Shown piece after piece: positions 47,701-57,342 of a stretch of 64,000 nt of DNA (positions are counted from its first letter, which is position 1; each line of letters opens with the position of its first letter). The notes under the pieces were generated by a model. It had not been told where the DNA came from. It saw only the letters and a program-made list of their open reading frames with translations, and ran no database searches. This DNA is from Kappaphycus alvarezii (lineage: Eukaryota > Rhodophyta > Florideophyceae > Gigartinales > Solieriaceae), in NCBI GenBank assembly GCA_002205965.3, contig NADL03000460.1, positions 1 to 64,000 on the forward strand, read 5' to 3'. A program made the translations under genes and the position numbers.

Positions 47701-49610
47701 ATCTTCGCTGTCATAGCTCGAAGTGAAATCTTCACTGTCCGTTTCTCTTAAATCTTCCGGATGTGTGCTTTTGTCTAAATCAAGGGGCATCTTCACGGTT
47801 CTGGCATCAATATTAACAGAAACGATTTGGTTGCCCAAGTCAATGCATGTTCATAGTCTTTCTATGGTAGGCCAGCTAATAATTACATGGACGGGGAGAT
47901 CAGGCATGACAAGAAAGTCTACATCAACTTTAGAGTCCCCAAAGAACACGGAAACCTTGTCAGCAGTGCCCATGCATTTTGATACGGTTCCATCCGCAAC
48001 AGTTATTCTTTCAGTAGTTGGAGTAATTTTGATACCTAGATCTGTCACCAAAGTAATTGAAATGAGGTTTGGAACAGCGCCCGAGTCGAACAGAGCTTGG
48101 GTTTTCATTCCCAACACTTTGACTAGTACCAGCTTAAGTCGTCTTGGTATTGTCGAGGCCGATTGAAGAAACGGTTTCTTACCCTTCGCGGACTTATTAG
48201 ACGTTATAGTTTTTTTGAGTTCTTTTCTCGCATCTTCTGCGTCGCCCCTCAAAAGTTGACCAAACGTTATTCCAGCTGGGGCCGATGCAAGCTCAGCTAC
48301 CAAATTGTACTTCTTCACATATTATAGTACGTCCTTCGGGATACTCTTAAATTTCTTACTCTTTTTCGTCTTCTTGGCCGGAGTGTTTTTCAATCCTGGA
48401 ACAACTTGATCAAACCTCTTGGTCCGAGGAGGTACAGATGCTGGGATATGCTCCAGCATTCCATAATCTAGCCCAGGTTTTTTCGATAAAATGTTCCCTT
48501 CCCTATCCCTTTTTGTCACATTGACTTGACTGGTTTCTTCAGCGATGGATACATTACCGTCATCCGTCAACCTTTGATCCTTTCTGTTTTGTAAGATTTT
48601 CACCTCTGGTCCTGACTCGCTCCTCGCGTCCGATAAATTTGCTCTTCTGTTGTCTTTTGACCAGCAGTTACTTTCATGGTGCCCATATCGTCCGCACTTT
48701 CCACAACGAGTGTTTCTAGGTGGATTATCATGACACATATTTGCAAAGTGTCCTGGCTTGTGACAGTAGGAGCAGACTTCTGCGGCCTTTAGGGCTCCAG
48801 ACTGGTTCTTAATGGTAGGAGTAAGGCTTTCCAACTGCGAGGTTATCATGTCAAGTCGATTATCGAATCGGGTTTCCAGCCGTTCTTCCAAGTTTTTGAC
48901 ATCGCTCCTGACAGATTCCAATGCTGCTGCACTAGTAGCCGGCCTTTGGTAATTCTTTTCAGGATGTACGATAGACATCGATGTAAGGGTTTCCCTCGGT
49001 ACCTCACTCAGTAACTGAAATGTCTCCGAGTTTTTGACAAATTCTACTATAGTACCCTTCAGTTCATTAAAAGTGTGAGGGCCCTTGATGAGGAGGAAAT
49101 CGTAGAGCAGCCTATCCCCCATCGCCGCCTTACGCAGCATTCCGTACTTGGCTTGGGCGTTGACCCCAGCCTTTTCATAGAGACCACACAAGCATACCAA
49201 TGAGCTTAACAAATCGTCGAAGTTGAGCCGTGCCTCTATGGCGGCACGAATCATCTCATCTGGTTCTACCTTCTTAGCGTATTCTTTCACAATCCACTCA
49301 CATACCTCACCGAAGTTACGCTCATTCCCGTTAAGAGACCTCCCGTTGATATACTTGGCCTTATATTTGTGCTTTGCGTCACCATGAAGATAGAGGAAGA
49401 TACTTTCGGCTTTCTCTTCATCGCCCTTCTCACGCATCACAACCTTGACATATATATAGAGAAACCCCTCAAACGTCTTCATTCTTGTCGCCTGTGAACT
49501 TTATAAGAGCAGCAATGAGATCCGTGATTACAGAAAAAAAACCCGAAGTGTTCCCTAATACTGCTCAACTCGAATACCTCGGATGTAACCCCCTCCACAA
49601 GAGTACAAAA

Positions 49611-49830
49611 TGATAGGAGTAAATCGTCGGGAGGAGAAATACTCAGAACCAATTAAATGATTGGGGTAAATCGTCCGGAGGAGAGATACTCAGAACTATT
49701 TACCCCAAGAAGGAGGTGTGTCAAGCGACAAAAGTGCCACCGTGGTATACTTGAACGAACAAAATGGATTGTATATGGAATAGAGTTGAGAGGGCCACAA
49801 GCAAGTATGGAAGGGGCTGGGTCTACCACT
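49611..49830 (-). repeat. Element B 5' LTR piece with duplicated end
   Basis: Next to the primer-site position (minus strand TTTTGTACTCTTGTGGAGGG). The last 46 bp of the LTR occur twice (49,611-49,656 and from 49,657). Only the downstream part of the LTR is present. It ends where an LTR piece of opposite orientation starts. Confidence 0.75.
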
Positions 49831-49831
49831 G

Positions 49832-50124
49832 TTCCTCATGGAGAGTTCAAGCAAGTTGGTAGACAATTTCAAGCCGAGTCCTGAGTAGTAGGGAGTTATG
49901 AGTTAACTTCAGACCCAAGAAACATTTTTCCTACGCTGCTCACAGAGCATCAGTGGTTGACCGAGCCCCTTTCATACTTGATTGTAGCCCTCTCAACTCT
50001 CTTCCATATACACTCCTTTTTGTTTGTTCAACTATACCACGGTAGCACTTTTGTCGCTTGCAAAACCTATTTCTTGGGGTAATTGGTTCTAAGTATCTCT
50101 CCTCCCGACAATTTACCCCTATCA
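49832..50124 (+). repeat. LTR piece, inverted relative to element B
   Basis: Covers the LTR core from the AAGCAAGTTGGTAGAC block to the terminal ATCA. With 49,657-49,830 it forms an imperfect inverted repeat of about 170 bp per arm. No internal element sequence follows. Confidence 0.8.
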
Positions 50125-50520
50125 GACCCATACATGTTTGGCCCAGCCGCAGTGCCAGTACCCAATCTTTGACAAGCACTGGTTGAGTTTGGCGAGTTCA
50201 TGCCGTTTCGGTGCTCTGGCCTTTGATCAGTCGTGATGGGCTTCGCGGAGGTCCACTACGAGTTGTGCAACTGTACGTAGGTTTGGCTTTTCTTCCGTGC
50301 AAAGTGGGCAGTGTCCCATGTGTGGCAATGACCTCTGTGAGGTCGAGCCTAGCAGCGGGCGGTTCGAGAGCCGTTGGCTTCGAGACTCCTCTAGCGGACA
50401 GTGTTCAAGGGGCGTCATGTTAGTTTTGGTGTGTTTGCATTTAGTCTCCAAGTAATGCAGGCGCGACAGGTTTCTACCCGACGCCCGCATCCGTAGTTAA
50501 TTTATGAGTACCCTCCGCAC
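50125..50520 (+). mobile_element. LINE-like 3' tail (homologous to copy 2 tail)
   Basis: At 50,457-50,510 ATGCAGGCGCGACAG and the following 45 bases align with the 3' UTR of LINE copy 2 (42,774-42,833) at roughly three quarters identity, including GTTAATTT and CCCTC. The sequence before it is GC-rich. On the minus strand it has a HCPLCTEEKPN knuckle-like reading. It is probably the end of another LINE-family copy. Confidence 0.45.
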
Positions 50521-51790
50521 GCTTCTGTGCGACATTGTACAACCCATAAAGATTTACCACACTTGGTGTTGTTGGAGTACTGTTGTCTTGGTGGCAATTA
50601 ATCCCCCCCTGAGGTCCTAAACCGATGCACCCCACTAAGCGATTGGGCTTGTTACAGTGCTGTACGACAATCCTCGGGACACCGATCCTGTATTCCGGAA
50701 TGCACCTCAGACCTCCCTTTCCGTACTGTTATTGCGCCCAGACTAGATTCCTGGTGGCCACGTGGCGTCAGCCAAGAAATGTGACCGTTTGAAAACTTTA
50801 ATTTCCCCGCGGAGCCTCAACGTTCCGAATTTCGGATCGAGGACGAGGGAGGAGTTGGACGGGTCTTGCTTTCCACACCGATTGCCGAGGAGAAAAGTAG
50901 CAGCCTGTCTCTAGGCTTGGCGTAGAACTTGGTGGAAACCCGGTAAGTGGGAGATGGGAACGGTAGCTTGAATAGGTTCGCGCCCTTTGCGGGGTGAAAG
51001 GAACCGTGGAGGGAGAAATTTTGCGAAAATTACGTATTGGGAGTTGACGAAAAAGTTGGAGCCGCTGGCGGGGCTCTACTCTCAGTGCAAGATGGGAGCG
51101 CTATGCGCACGCGCGCTCGCGCGCGGATGGAGAGGGATGGGAGGGGATGGGGAAGGAGGGAAAGGGAGTCTCTGTGATGTACAGATCTAGGTGCCGGTAG
51201 TTGGGTTTGTTGCTGTGGTTAGACATTTGTTCTTGTGTGTGTGGTGGGCTAGGTTGAAACAAGAAAGTGGCCAGTGTTGGGTCAGTGAGGTCTGTGGTTG
51301 CGTAGGAAGGGCCTAGGTGACTTTACGCTCTGTGGGTACGGCAAAGTGTGTGCATGGGGAACCGCGGGACTGTAGTGCGCCTGTTTCTCGCGTACACGTG
51401 CTGAGGGCGCTGCACACTTTCCGAGCTTGCAGTCAGGAATATGCTGCAAAAGTCGCACAGTACTACCAGTTTATGCAACTATGGCTGCAGCATTGGGTGC
51501 ATAATCCAAAGACAGACTCGTTTCCGTAGAGCACGGCCCGTATGCCTGGTCCGAATCGCCCATCATTTCATGCCATAGGAACAATACGAACTGTAATAAC
51601 GTGCTATCTTTCTCACGGCTAGACTTGGCCTTGCCCCATGAACTGTTCTACTGTAGCCCAAAAGCTAGGGTGGGCATCTCTGGCTCATACACAGGCTGCA
51701 TTCCCGCGACGTATGGCCGCAGTATATGAGGACGCCCAGACTATTTCTCTCGCAAATAGAAAGAAGGGGAGGTAACATATGTGGCATAGT
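50521..51790. other. GC-rich non-coding, nothing recognised
   Basis: G-rich in part (51,120-51,170), with short frames only. It may belong to a LINE whose RT fragment lies at 51,811. Confidence 0.3.
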
Positions 51791-52300
51791 ACGTTGCTTG
51801 GCTTTATTTATTGCTCGCCGCGTCATATCGTATGCTGCTTTTCTTGTTGATGATAAAACTGCCCATCCGGCGGGTCGCCGGTGATGAAGGTATTATTTTG
51901 AATCAGTGGTACGCCGACGACGGTACAATAATAGGGTCACTCGATGGTGTGTGGCGAGCATTACGGTCCTTCGCGCTCTACGCCCCGTCTTATGGTCTGT
52001 CTATTAGCCCCCGTAAGACCCGGATCTCCTGGCAGCACACTTCGCTAGTTGACCGCGCTGCTTTTTCGGCCGAGTTTCCGCTTGCAGAATGCGCGGTCGA
52101 CGGTTTCCGCATGCCGGGTGCTTCACGCGTTTCGGCTTGCTCACCCTCAGCACGCTGCGGAGCCTGCAGCGGAGTTTGACTCCCTGCAGCGATCCGCCTA
52201 CCGCGTGCTGCATAATGCGCCCCTCACCGACAACGCCTGGGAACATTTAAGGGAGCCCAATGTAACTAGAGCACTTATGAGCAGGAAGGATTCGCGATTG
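51791..52300 (+). mobile_element. LINE reverse transcriptase fragment, third lineage
   Basis: Contains NQWYADDGTIIGSLDGVWRA followed by a LSISPRKTRISW line, the motif C and D region of a non-LTR RT. In a shifted frame AAEFDSLQRSAYRVLHNAPL follows. It is different from copies 1 and 2, truncated at both ends, and has at least one frameshift. Confidence 0.65.
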
Positions 52301-52319
52301 TCAAGACGATCGATAAGTT

Positions 52320-53870
52320 AGATTATCTTTTCATGCACAAGCACCCCGTCCATGTGTTTACCGACCATCGGATTCTACTGTTCGTGTTTGCGCCATACGC
52401 GATGCAGCCGTCTACTGTCCAGCACATTGTGGCGAAGGTGCATCGGTGGGCTTTGTTACTCTCTAAGTTTGAGTACAGTATTGAGCACATTGCGGAAGTG
52501 TCGGACACCGGGGGATAGAGGCGACCGAAAGTATACCTCGTGAGAACTTTACCTGGCAAGCAATGACGGCAGATATATGCGACTTTGTACAAGGTTGCTT
52601 GCAGTGTCTAGTGACTCGTACAGGGGAGACTGTCCCATGTCCTTTAGGCTCAGCACTACACGGTGAAAAGCCGAATGAAGTGATACATTTCGACTTTCTG
52701 CGTATGGGTAAGAGTGTAGGAGATATACAGCATGCACTACTCACTAGGGATGACCGTAGTTCATTCACTTGGATCTGGCCCACGACTGTGGCCTCGAATG
52801 AAGCTGCTGCTGGTGCTCTCCGTACTTGGATTGCGACATTCGAGGTGATGGAATTCATGGTATCAGACCAGGGGACCCATTTTAAGAATGAGCTGTTCAA
52901 ACTCATAGCCAAGGAGCTCAAAATCAGCCATCATTTCACTACTGCGTACTCCTTGTGGGCCAATAGGACAGTCGAGAGAGTGTGTCGAGAAGTAAAACGT
53001 GCATGTCTTGTCGTACTACATGAGTTTCGTCTCGATGCAAAGGATTGGCCTGCTGTTATGGAATGTGTGTAAAGAATCTAGAACCAGGCGCCGCTGAAGC
53101 GGCTAGAACTGCTTGAGAGTGGTACAGGAGTTTATCGCTCACCATTGAAGGTATTTACGGGACAAAGTCCTAATAGAACGCTACCTCAGGCTATGCCTAT
53201 GGAAAGGTACAGGAAACTCCATGTGCTGTCAAAAATCCGCGCAAGGCAACTGATGGAGATAGAGCAAACAAAGATTGCACTGGATAGTGTGCATAGAGGT
53301 GTAAGCGAGAGATTGTTAGTCAGCGCGTCGAAAAGAGTCCAATGTCAGGTACAATGAAAGTACAAATGTAAGACCAGTCACGTTTAGTATAGAAGACTAC
53401 GTGCTAGCACGCAAAGCTCAAAAGCACGGGCAAAAACTGCAATTTCGCTGGAGTGGTCCCAGACAAATCGTTGGAACACAATCTGCATGGATTTATGATG
53501 TTAAAAATCTACCGGGAGGATAAATGGAACACGTACATGTTCGCAGGATTATCTTTTATAGAGCAGCGCTACAGAATCTGCTACTGAAGCTGTTGACCCC
53601 CAGATATTTGAATATGCAGAGTACTCTGAGATAACGTACCAGAGCGCAAAGAAGTTGCGTAGTACTCGCACTCACAACCGGCAAATTGAGATCTTAGTTG
53701 AATCGTAAGGTTCGCCGGATGACGTCCATCAAACCTGGGAGCCGCTAACTTCATTGGCTGAAGATCTCCCCGGGCTCTTAGAATACTTTGTAACCAGGGC
53801 TGCTCAGCGGGGTTTGAAAACTAAGACCCTCAGAATCTGCAACATTAACCAACTGAAGCTACTTAACGCT
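52320..53870 (+). mobile_element. Chromo-type Ty3/gypsy fossil, 3' half
   Basis: Parts: end of RNase H (about 52,330-52,520; VHVFTDHRILLFVF), then integrase (about 52,563-53,170). The integrase has C-x-x-C, HFDFLRMG, VSDQGTHFKNE and a WANRTVERVCREV catalytic-Glu region. The C-terminal domain reaches about 53,560. A chromo-like tail lies at about 53,590-53,800 (EILVES ... QTWEPLTSLAEDLPGLLEYF). Chromodomains on Ty3 integrases steer integration to marked chromatin. Sequence style resembles elements common in oomycete genomes. It is broken, with several breaks and the 5' half absent. Confidence 0.75.
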
Positions 53871-54606
53871 AACGCTAACTTCATGGGAGTATGTTGTAAC
53901 TTACAGCTTCTGTTGTGACGTGCAGTATGGTTAAATACTGAAAGGGTGTTTACTGTGTTAGGTAGTGTGCGTCTGTTAATTGAAAGGGAGAATGAAGGCC
54001 AAAGTTGAAAAGAGGAGCTTAAGTCGAGTCCTCGGAGTAAAGGCAGGCCTGTGGTCCTACTATCGGGAGACATAGCCGTATGCCCATCATCATTGTTCCT
54101 ATAGTGACAAAGAAAGAAGCCGCGTTAGTAGCCGACAACAGCATTTTCAGCTGATGTTAAGCCTCGTAGCTATGGGTGTAATTTTTTGTATTTTTCAGCG
54201 TCTTGGTTAGCACATCCGCTTGTTTTCCTGCGGACAGCAAGTAGTTTAGCGATATTTTGTTCCCAGAAGCATTTTCCGTGGCTAATGTTTTTAATAATGG
54301 ATAAAATTACTTTAGTTCGTACACATGGTCTTTAGTGCACCTTAAATTGACTATTTATTTTCGATATTGGCCGATATGGGTTCTGTAAGAACGCGAAAGA
54401 ATGAGAAAAATCACCGTACACATTTTTTTTGTTTGAGCTGACACTGTGGCTGCTACATAATTTGCCTCACATTTACTGAGAGTCTGGATATCCTATTTTA
54501 GAGGTATCTATACAGTGAGGCTTCCATTCAATGTGTGCATGGTTCCAGGAATAGAATTGCGTATTTTCTTTCACTCTGTGAAGTCTAAATTGGAGCAGGT
54601 CTATAG
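53871..54606. other. Non-coding, nothing recognised
   Basis: AT-rich, no supported features. Confidence 0.3.
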
Positions 54607-56290
54607 TTAAAGTGTATTGTCGTCCTTTCTGTCAATGGAGTATTGTACGATGCAATTTTGCATCGTGTGATTCAGATATCGCAGTACGTGCTTTGTGAGC
54701 ATCCAATGCCGCATGACCGAAGTTTGAGCTCCTGAACTATGCCTGCTCACACAAAACGCGATGTAGTAGGCTCGCGTGCAGTAGGAAATATACTTGAGGG
54801 CTCTTACCCACTCTTGGTACTTGGTTGCGTGTTGCGGGGTCGGAGTGTCGCCTTCACCCGGTCCATGATAGCTCATACCCTCCACATGCGGGCTGTAGCG
54901 TCCACTGTAGTCAGCCATGCGCATGGTCTGTAGCGCATTGGATATCACCCCGAGGCCGCCGCCCCCTCAACGCTCTAGATTTGATGGCCAATGGACCAAC
55001 CGACTATGATGATTATTGTAGAAGAATGGACTGGGAATGCGCTCGGGATTGGGTCCGCCCGCACTGGTTCGAGGAGGCAGAAGAGGCAAAGGCGTAGATA
55101 GAAGAAAAGGAGACAGAAGAACAGGTAAACGACGAGGACGAAGAGGATGAAGGAGAGGGAGACATGGAAAGTGTTTTAGTGGTGAGGAGGGAGCCGGACA
55201 GTACGCATCGGGTGATCCCGATGCTGGAACCGGATAGGGGCATCTTTAGTGGTTTAGATATATTCTAGGAGGAAACATAGAATTGTTAGCCATTTGCGGG
55301 TATATGTTGGGACTGGTTGCGTAAAAAATATATTTTAGAGGAACGTTTTGGCTCTTATCTCGAAGACTAAAATTGTAAGGAAGAAATCTAGATACTTATC
55401 CTGATATTATCCTCTGTTAGTCTTTCTCGTTCACACGATTCCGTTTGATGCATTTTGTGGTACTGAGTATGTTTGTTTGAGATTTAAGGGTAATCTAATA
55501 AGTCTATATATGCTTAATAAACTTTTTCCTCTTGTGGAGGTCGAGTAAATTGGCCGACAACTCCAAGTCAAGTCTCAAGAAGTAGGGAAGCTGGGAGTCA
55601 ACTTCAAACCAAAGAAACAATTTTCTTACGCTGGTCACAGAGCATCAGTGGTATAATCTGCCCCTTTTATATTCTCTTCTAGCCCTCTAAACTGTGATCC
55701 CTGCCCACATCCCTCTGTTCGCTCAACTATACCACAGTAGCCCTTTTAAAGCTTGCAACACCTCTTTGTTGAGGTCAATCGTTCTGAGTTCCTTTTCTTG
55801 CAACGGTTTATCCCTATCAGGGGCCATTTGGTAGATAATCACAAGCATTTCTAGCTGCGAATGTGGCACTGTAGCCCTGAAGCCTGTCCTGCACGAGCTC
55901 CAATGTGACTTGAACATTATTGTTGACACACCGTTGTGTTGTTTCGAAGTGGCATATGAACTGTCGAAAGGCAAATTAAATGAATGAGACAACGTACTTG
56001 TTGTTTGTGTCAGCCGCACGAGGGATGAGCCCCATGACATCCGATAACAACGTCACGCCCACCCTGTGATCAAGTGTCGTCTCCTTATGTGGTTGTGGTT
56101 TGCGCTCGCCATACGTACAACCGGATAACGTTGGTTTCGGCAACAGTTGTTTGAGTAACTTGGGGCGTTGAATGAGGTTTTTTTCTTTTATCCTTTCTAG
56201 CCCATGCAAATTGATGTTGTTGAATATGAATCGGTATTTGTGAAACGTACTGTCGTTCTGCGAAATTCTTCGCTTTGAGTTGGGCAGTAT
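54607..56290 (-). mobile_element. Ty1/copia fossil interrupted by an LTR
   Basis: On the minus strand, an integrase part lies at about 56,220-55,830 (a LSGCTYGE knuckle, TLLSDVMGLI, NNKYVVSFI) and an RNase H-proximal part at 54,948-54,607 (YISYCTRAYYIAFCVSRHSS, HVLRYLNHT). The LTR 54,950-55,819 separates them. RT between them is not visible, so the fossil is incomplete as well as broken. It is a different copy from the one at 30.8-34.2 kb. Confidence 0.7.
54950..55819 (+). repeat. Truncated solo LTR with acidic U3 ORF relic, nested in copia
   Basis: The first 310 bp (54,950-55,268) match the acidic U3 ORF of element A, with NGPTDYDDYCRRMDWECARD and an acidic tail. The rest matches the LTR core to the ATCA end at 55,816-55,819. 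The U3 head is missing and no internal region is attached. It sits between two parts of a copia fossil, so it is younger than that copia insertion. Confidence 0.75.
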
Positions 56291-56619
56291 TTCGTTGGAA
56301 AGGTAGTACGGTTTACTCGGTACCGGAGCTACCGGAGTGGACGGGCTTGGAAATCAGTTTTTAGGGCTGGGGCTGCATGCCCGCTTAGGCTGTTGCACAG
56401 AGGGCTTTTTCTTTTGTCTGTTGTGGTTTTCTTTCGCTCGTAAAGTTTTGCAATGCCGGGCCTTGTCATGCTCGCGTGTTTAGGTTCTTATTGATTATCG
56501 CGCCAAATGGCGATAATTCTCAATGTACCATGTTGCTTCCCAAAAACATACGCTGAGTCTATGTTGATCGGGGAAAATCTTTACGATTTGTACAGTGGGG
56601 TACAGAAGCGTGCGGAGGG
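56291..56619. other. Non-coding flank of element D
   Basis: No supported gene. The last bases before the LTR (GCGGAGGG) resemble the family's purine tract. Confidence 0.3.
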
Positions 56620-57342
56620 TGATGTGTGCAAAATTCGCACACGAAAAAAATATCTAGAAGAGTACCAAATTCAGATACAGTATCGGAATTTGTAAGATAT
56701 TTTTACAGTTTCTGAATCTGCAAGATATTTTTAATTTGGATGAGTGTGGCAAATTCATGGGTTGATTTTTTTATTTTGAGACACGCTGTCATAATAGATG
56801 TCAGTACAAGTCCTGGTTCTGGGTGGTACTAAGGGTGACTCTGAAAGGTCTATATAATGGTCACATTAATTCCCACCCTAGCCGATGGCTGGCTGGCATG
56901 GGTATGGCACCTAGATATTTACCTTGAGGAAATATCCTCTAATAGTCTCTCTGGTTCACACGATTCCCTACAATATATTTTGTGGTTATTAGCATGTTTA
57001 TTTCAGACTTTAGGGGTACCAAAAAGTCTATATAAGCCGAGTGAACTGCTTCCTCTTGTGGATGTCAAGCAAGCTGGCAGACAACTTCAAGTAAAGTTCC
57101 GAGTAGTAGGAGGTTGAGAGTCAACTTCAGACCCAAGAAACATTTTTCCCACGCTGCTCACAGAGCATCAGTGGTAAACCGTGCCCCTTTCATACTTGAT
57201 TGTAGCCCTTTCAACTCTCTTTCATATACACTCCTTTTTGTTTGTTCAACTATACCACGGTAGCACTTTTGTCGCTTGCAACACCTCTTTCCTAGGGTAG
57301 TTGGTTCTGATTATCTCTTCTCCCAACGATTTACTCCTATCA
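56620..57342 (+). repeat. Element D 5' LTR, short form (723 bp)
   Basis: TGATGTGTGC...CTCCTATCA. Nearly identical to element B's 3' LTR in reverse orientation, including an identical 86-residue chance reading (56,857-57,117). It has no acidic ORF. Confidence 0.85.
57029..57036 (+). promoter_or_regulatory. LTR TATA box
   Basis: TATATAAG within AAAAAGTCTATATAAGCCGAGT. The same box recurs at the equivalent place in the LTRs at about 23,721 and 63,639, and in related form near 3,214 and 43,143, so it is the likely U3 core promoter of the family. Confidence 0.6.

Larger units (their letters stand above)
42834..49830 (-). mobile_element. Ty3/gypsy element B, best-preserved fossil
   Basis: Read from high to low coordinates. 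The 5' LTR piece is at 49,830-49,611. Gag is at about 49,480-48,600, with two CCHC knuckles near 48,770-48,660 (CSYCHKPGHFANMC, CGKCGRYGHHESNC). Protease is at about 48,150-47,860 (FDSGA). Reverse transcriptase runs from about 47,250 to 46,740, RNase H to about 46,050, and integrase spans about 45,700-44,750 (SIDFAGP, ISDNS, KAERM). ORF3 is at 44,798-43,593 and the 3' LTR at 43,555-42,834. It is broken, with roughly six to eight breaks, and ORF3 looks whole. LTR and gag are nearly identical to the 5' half of element D, so it is a young fossil. Its 5' LTR is incomplete and joined to an inverted LTR piece. Confidence 0.9.

Noticed and set aside
56857-57117. 86-residue reading repeated exactly at 43,059-43,319
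   Set aside because: It lies within the LTR, and its identity reflects recent LTR similarity, not coding constraint. It is absent from the long LTR form.
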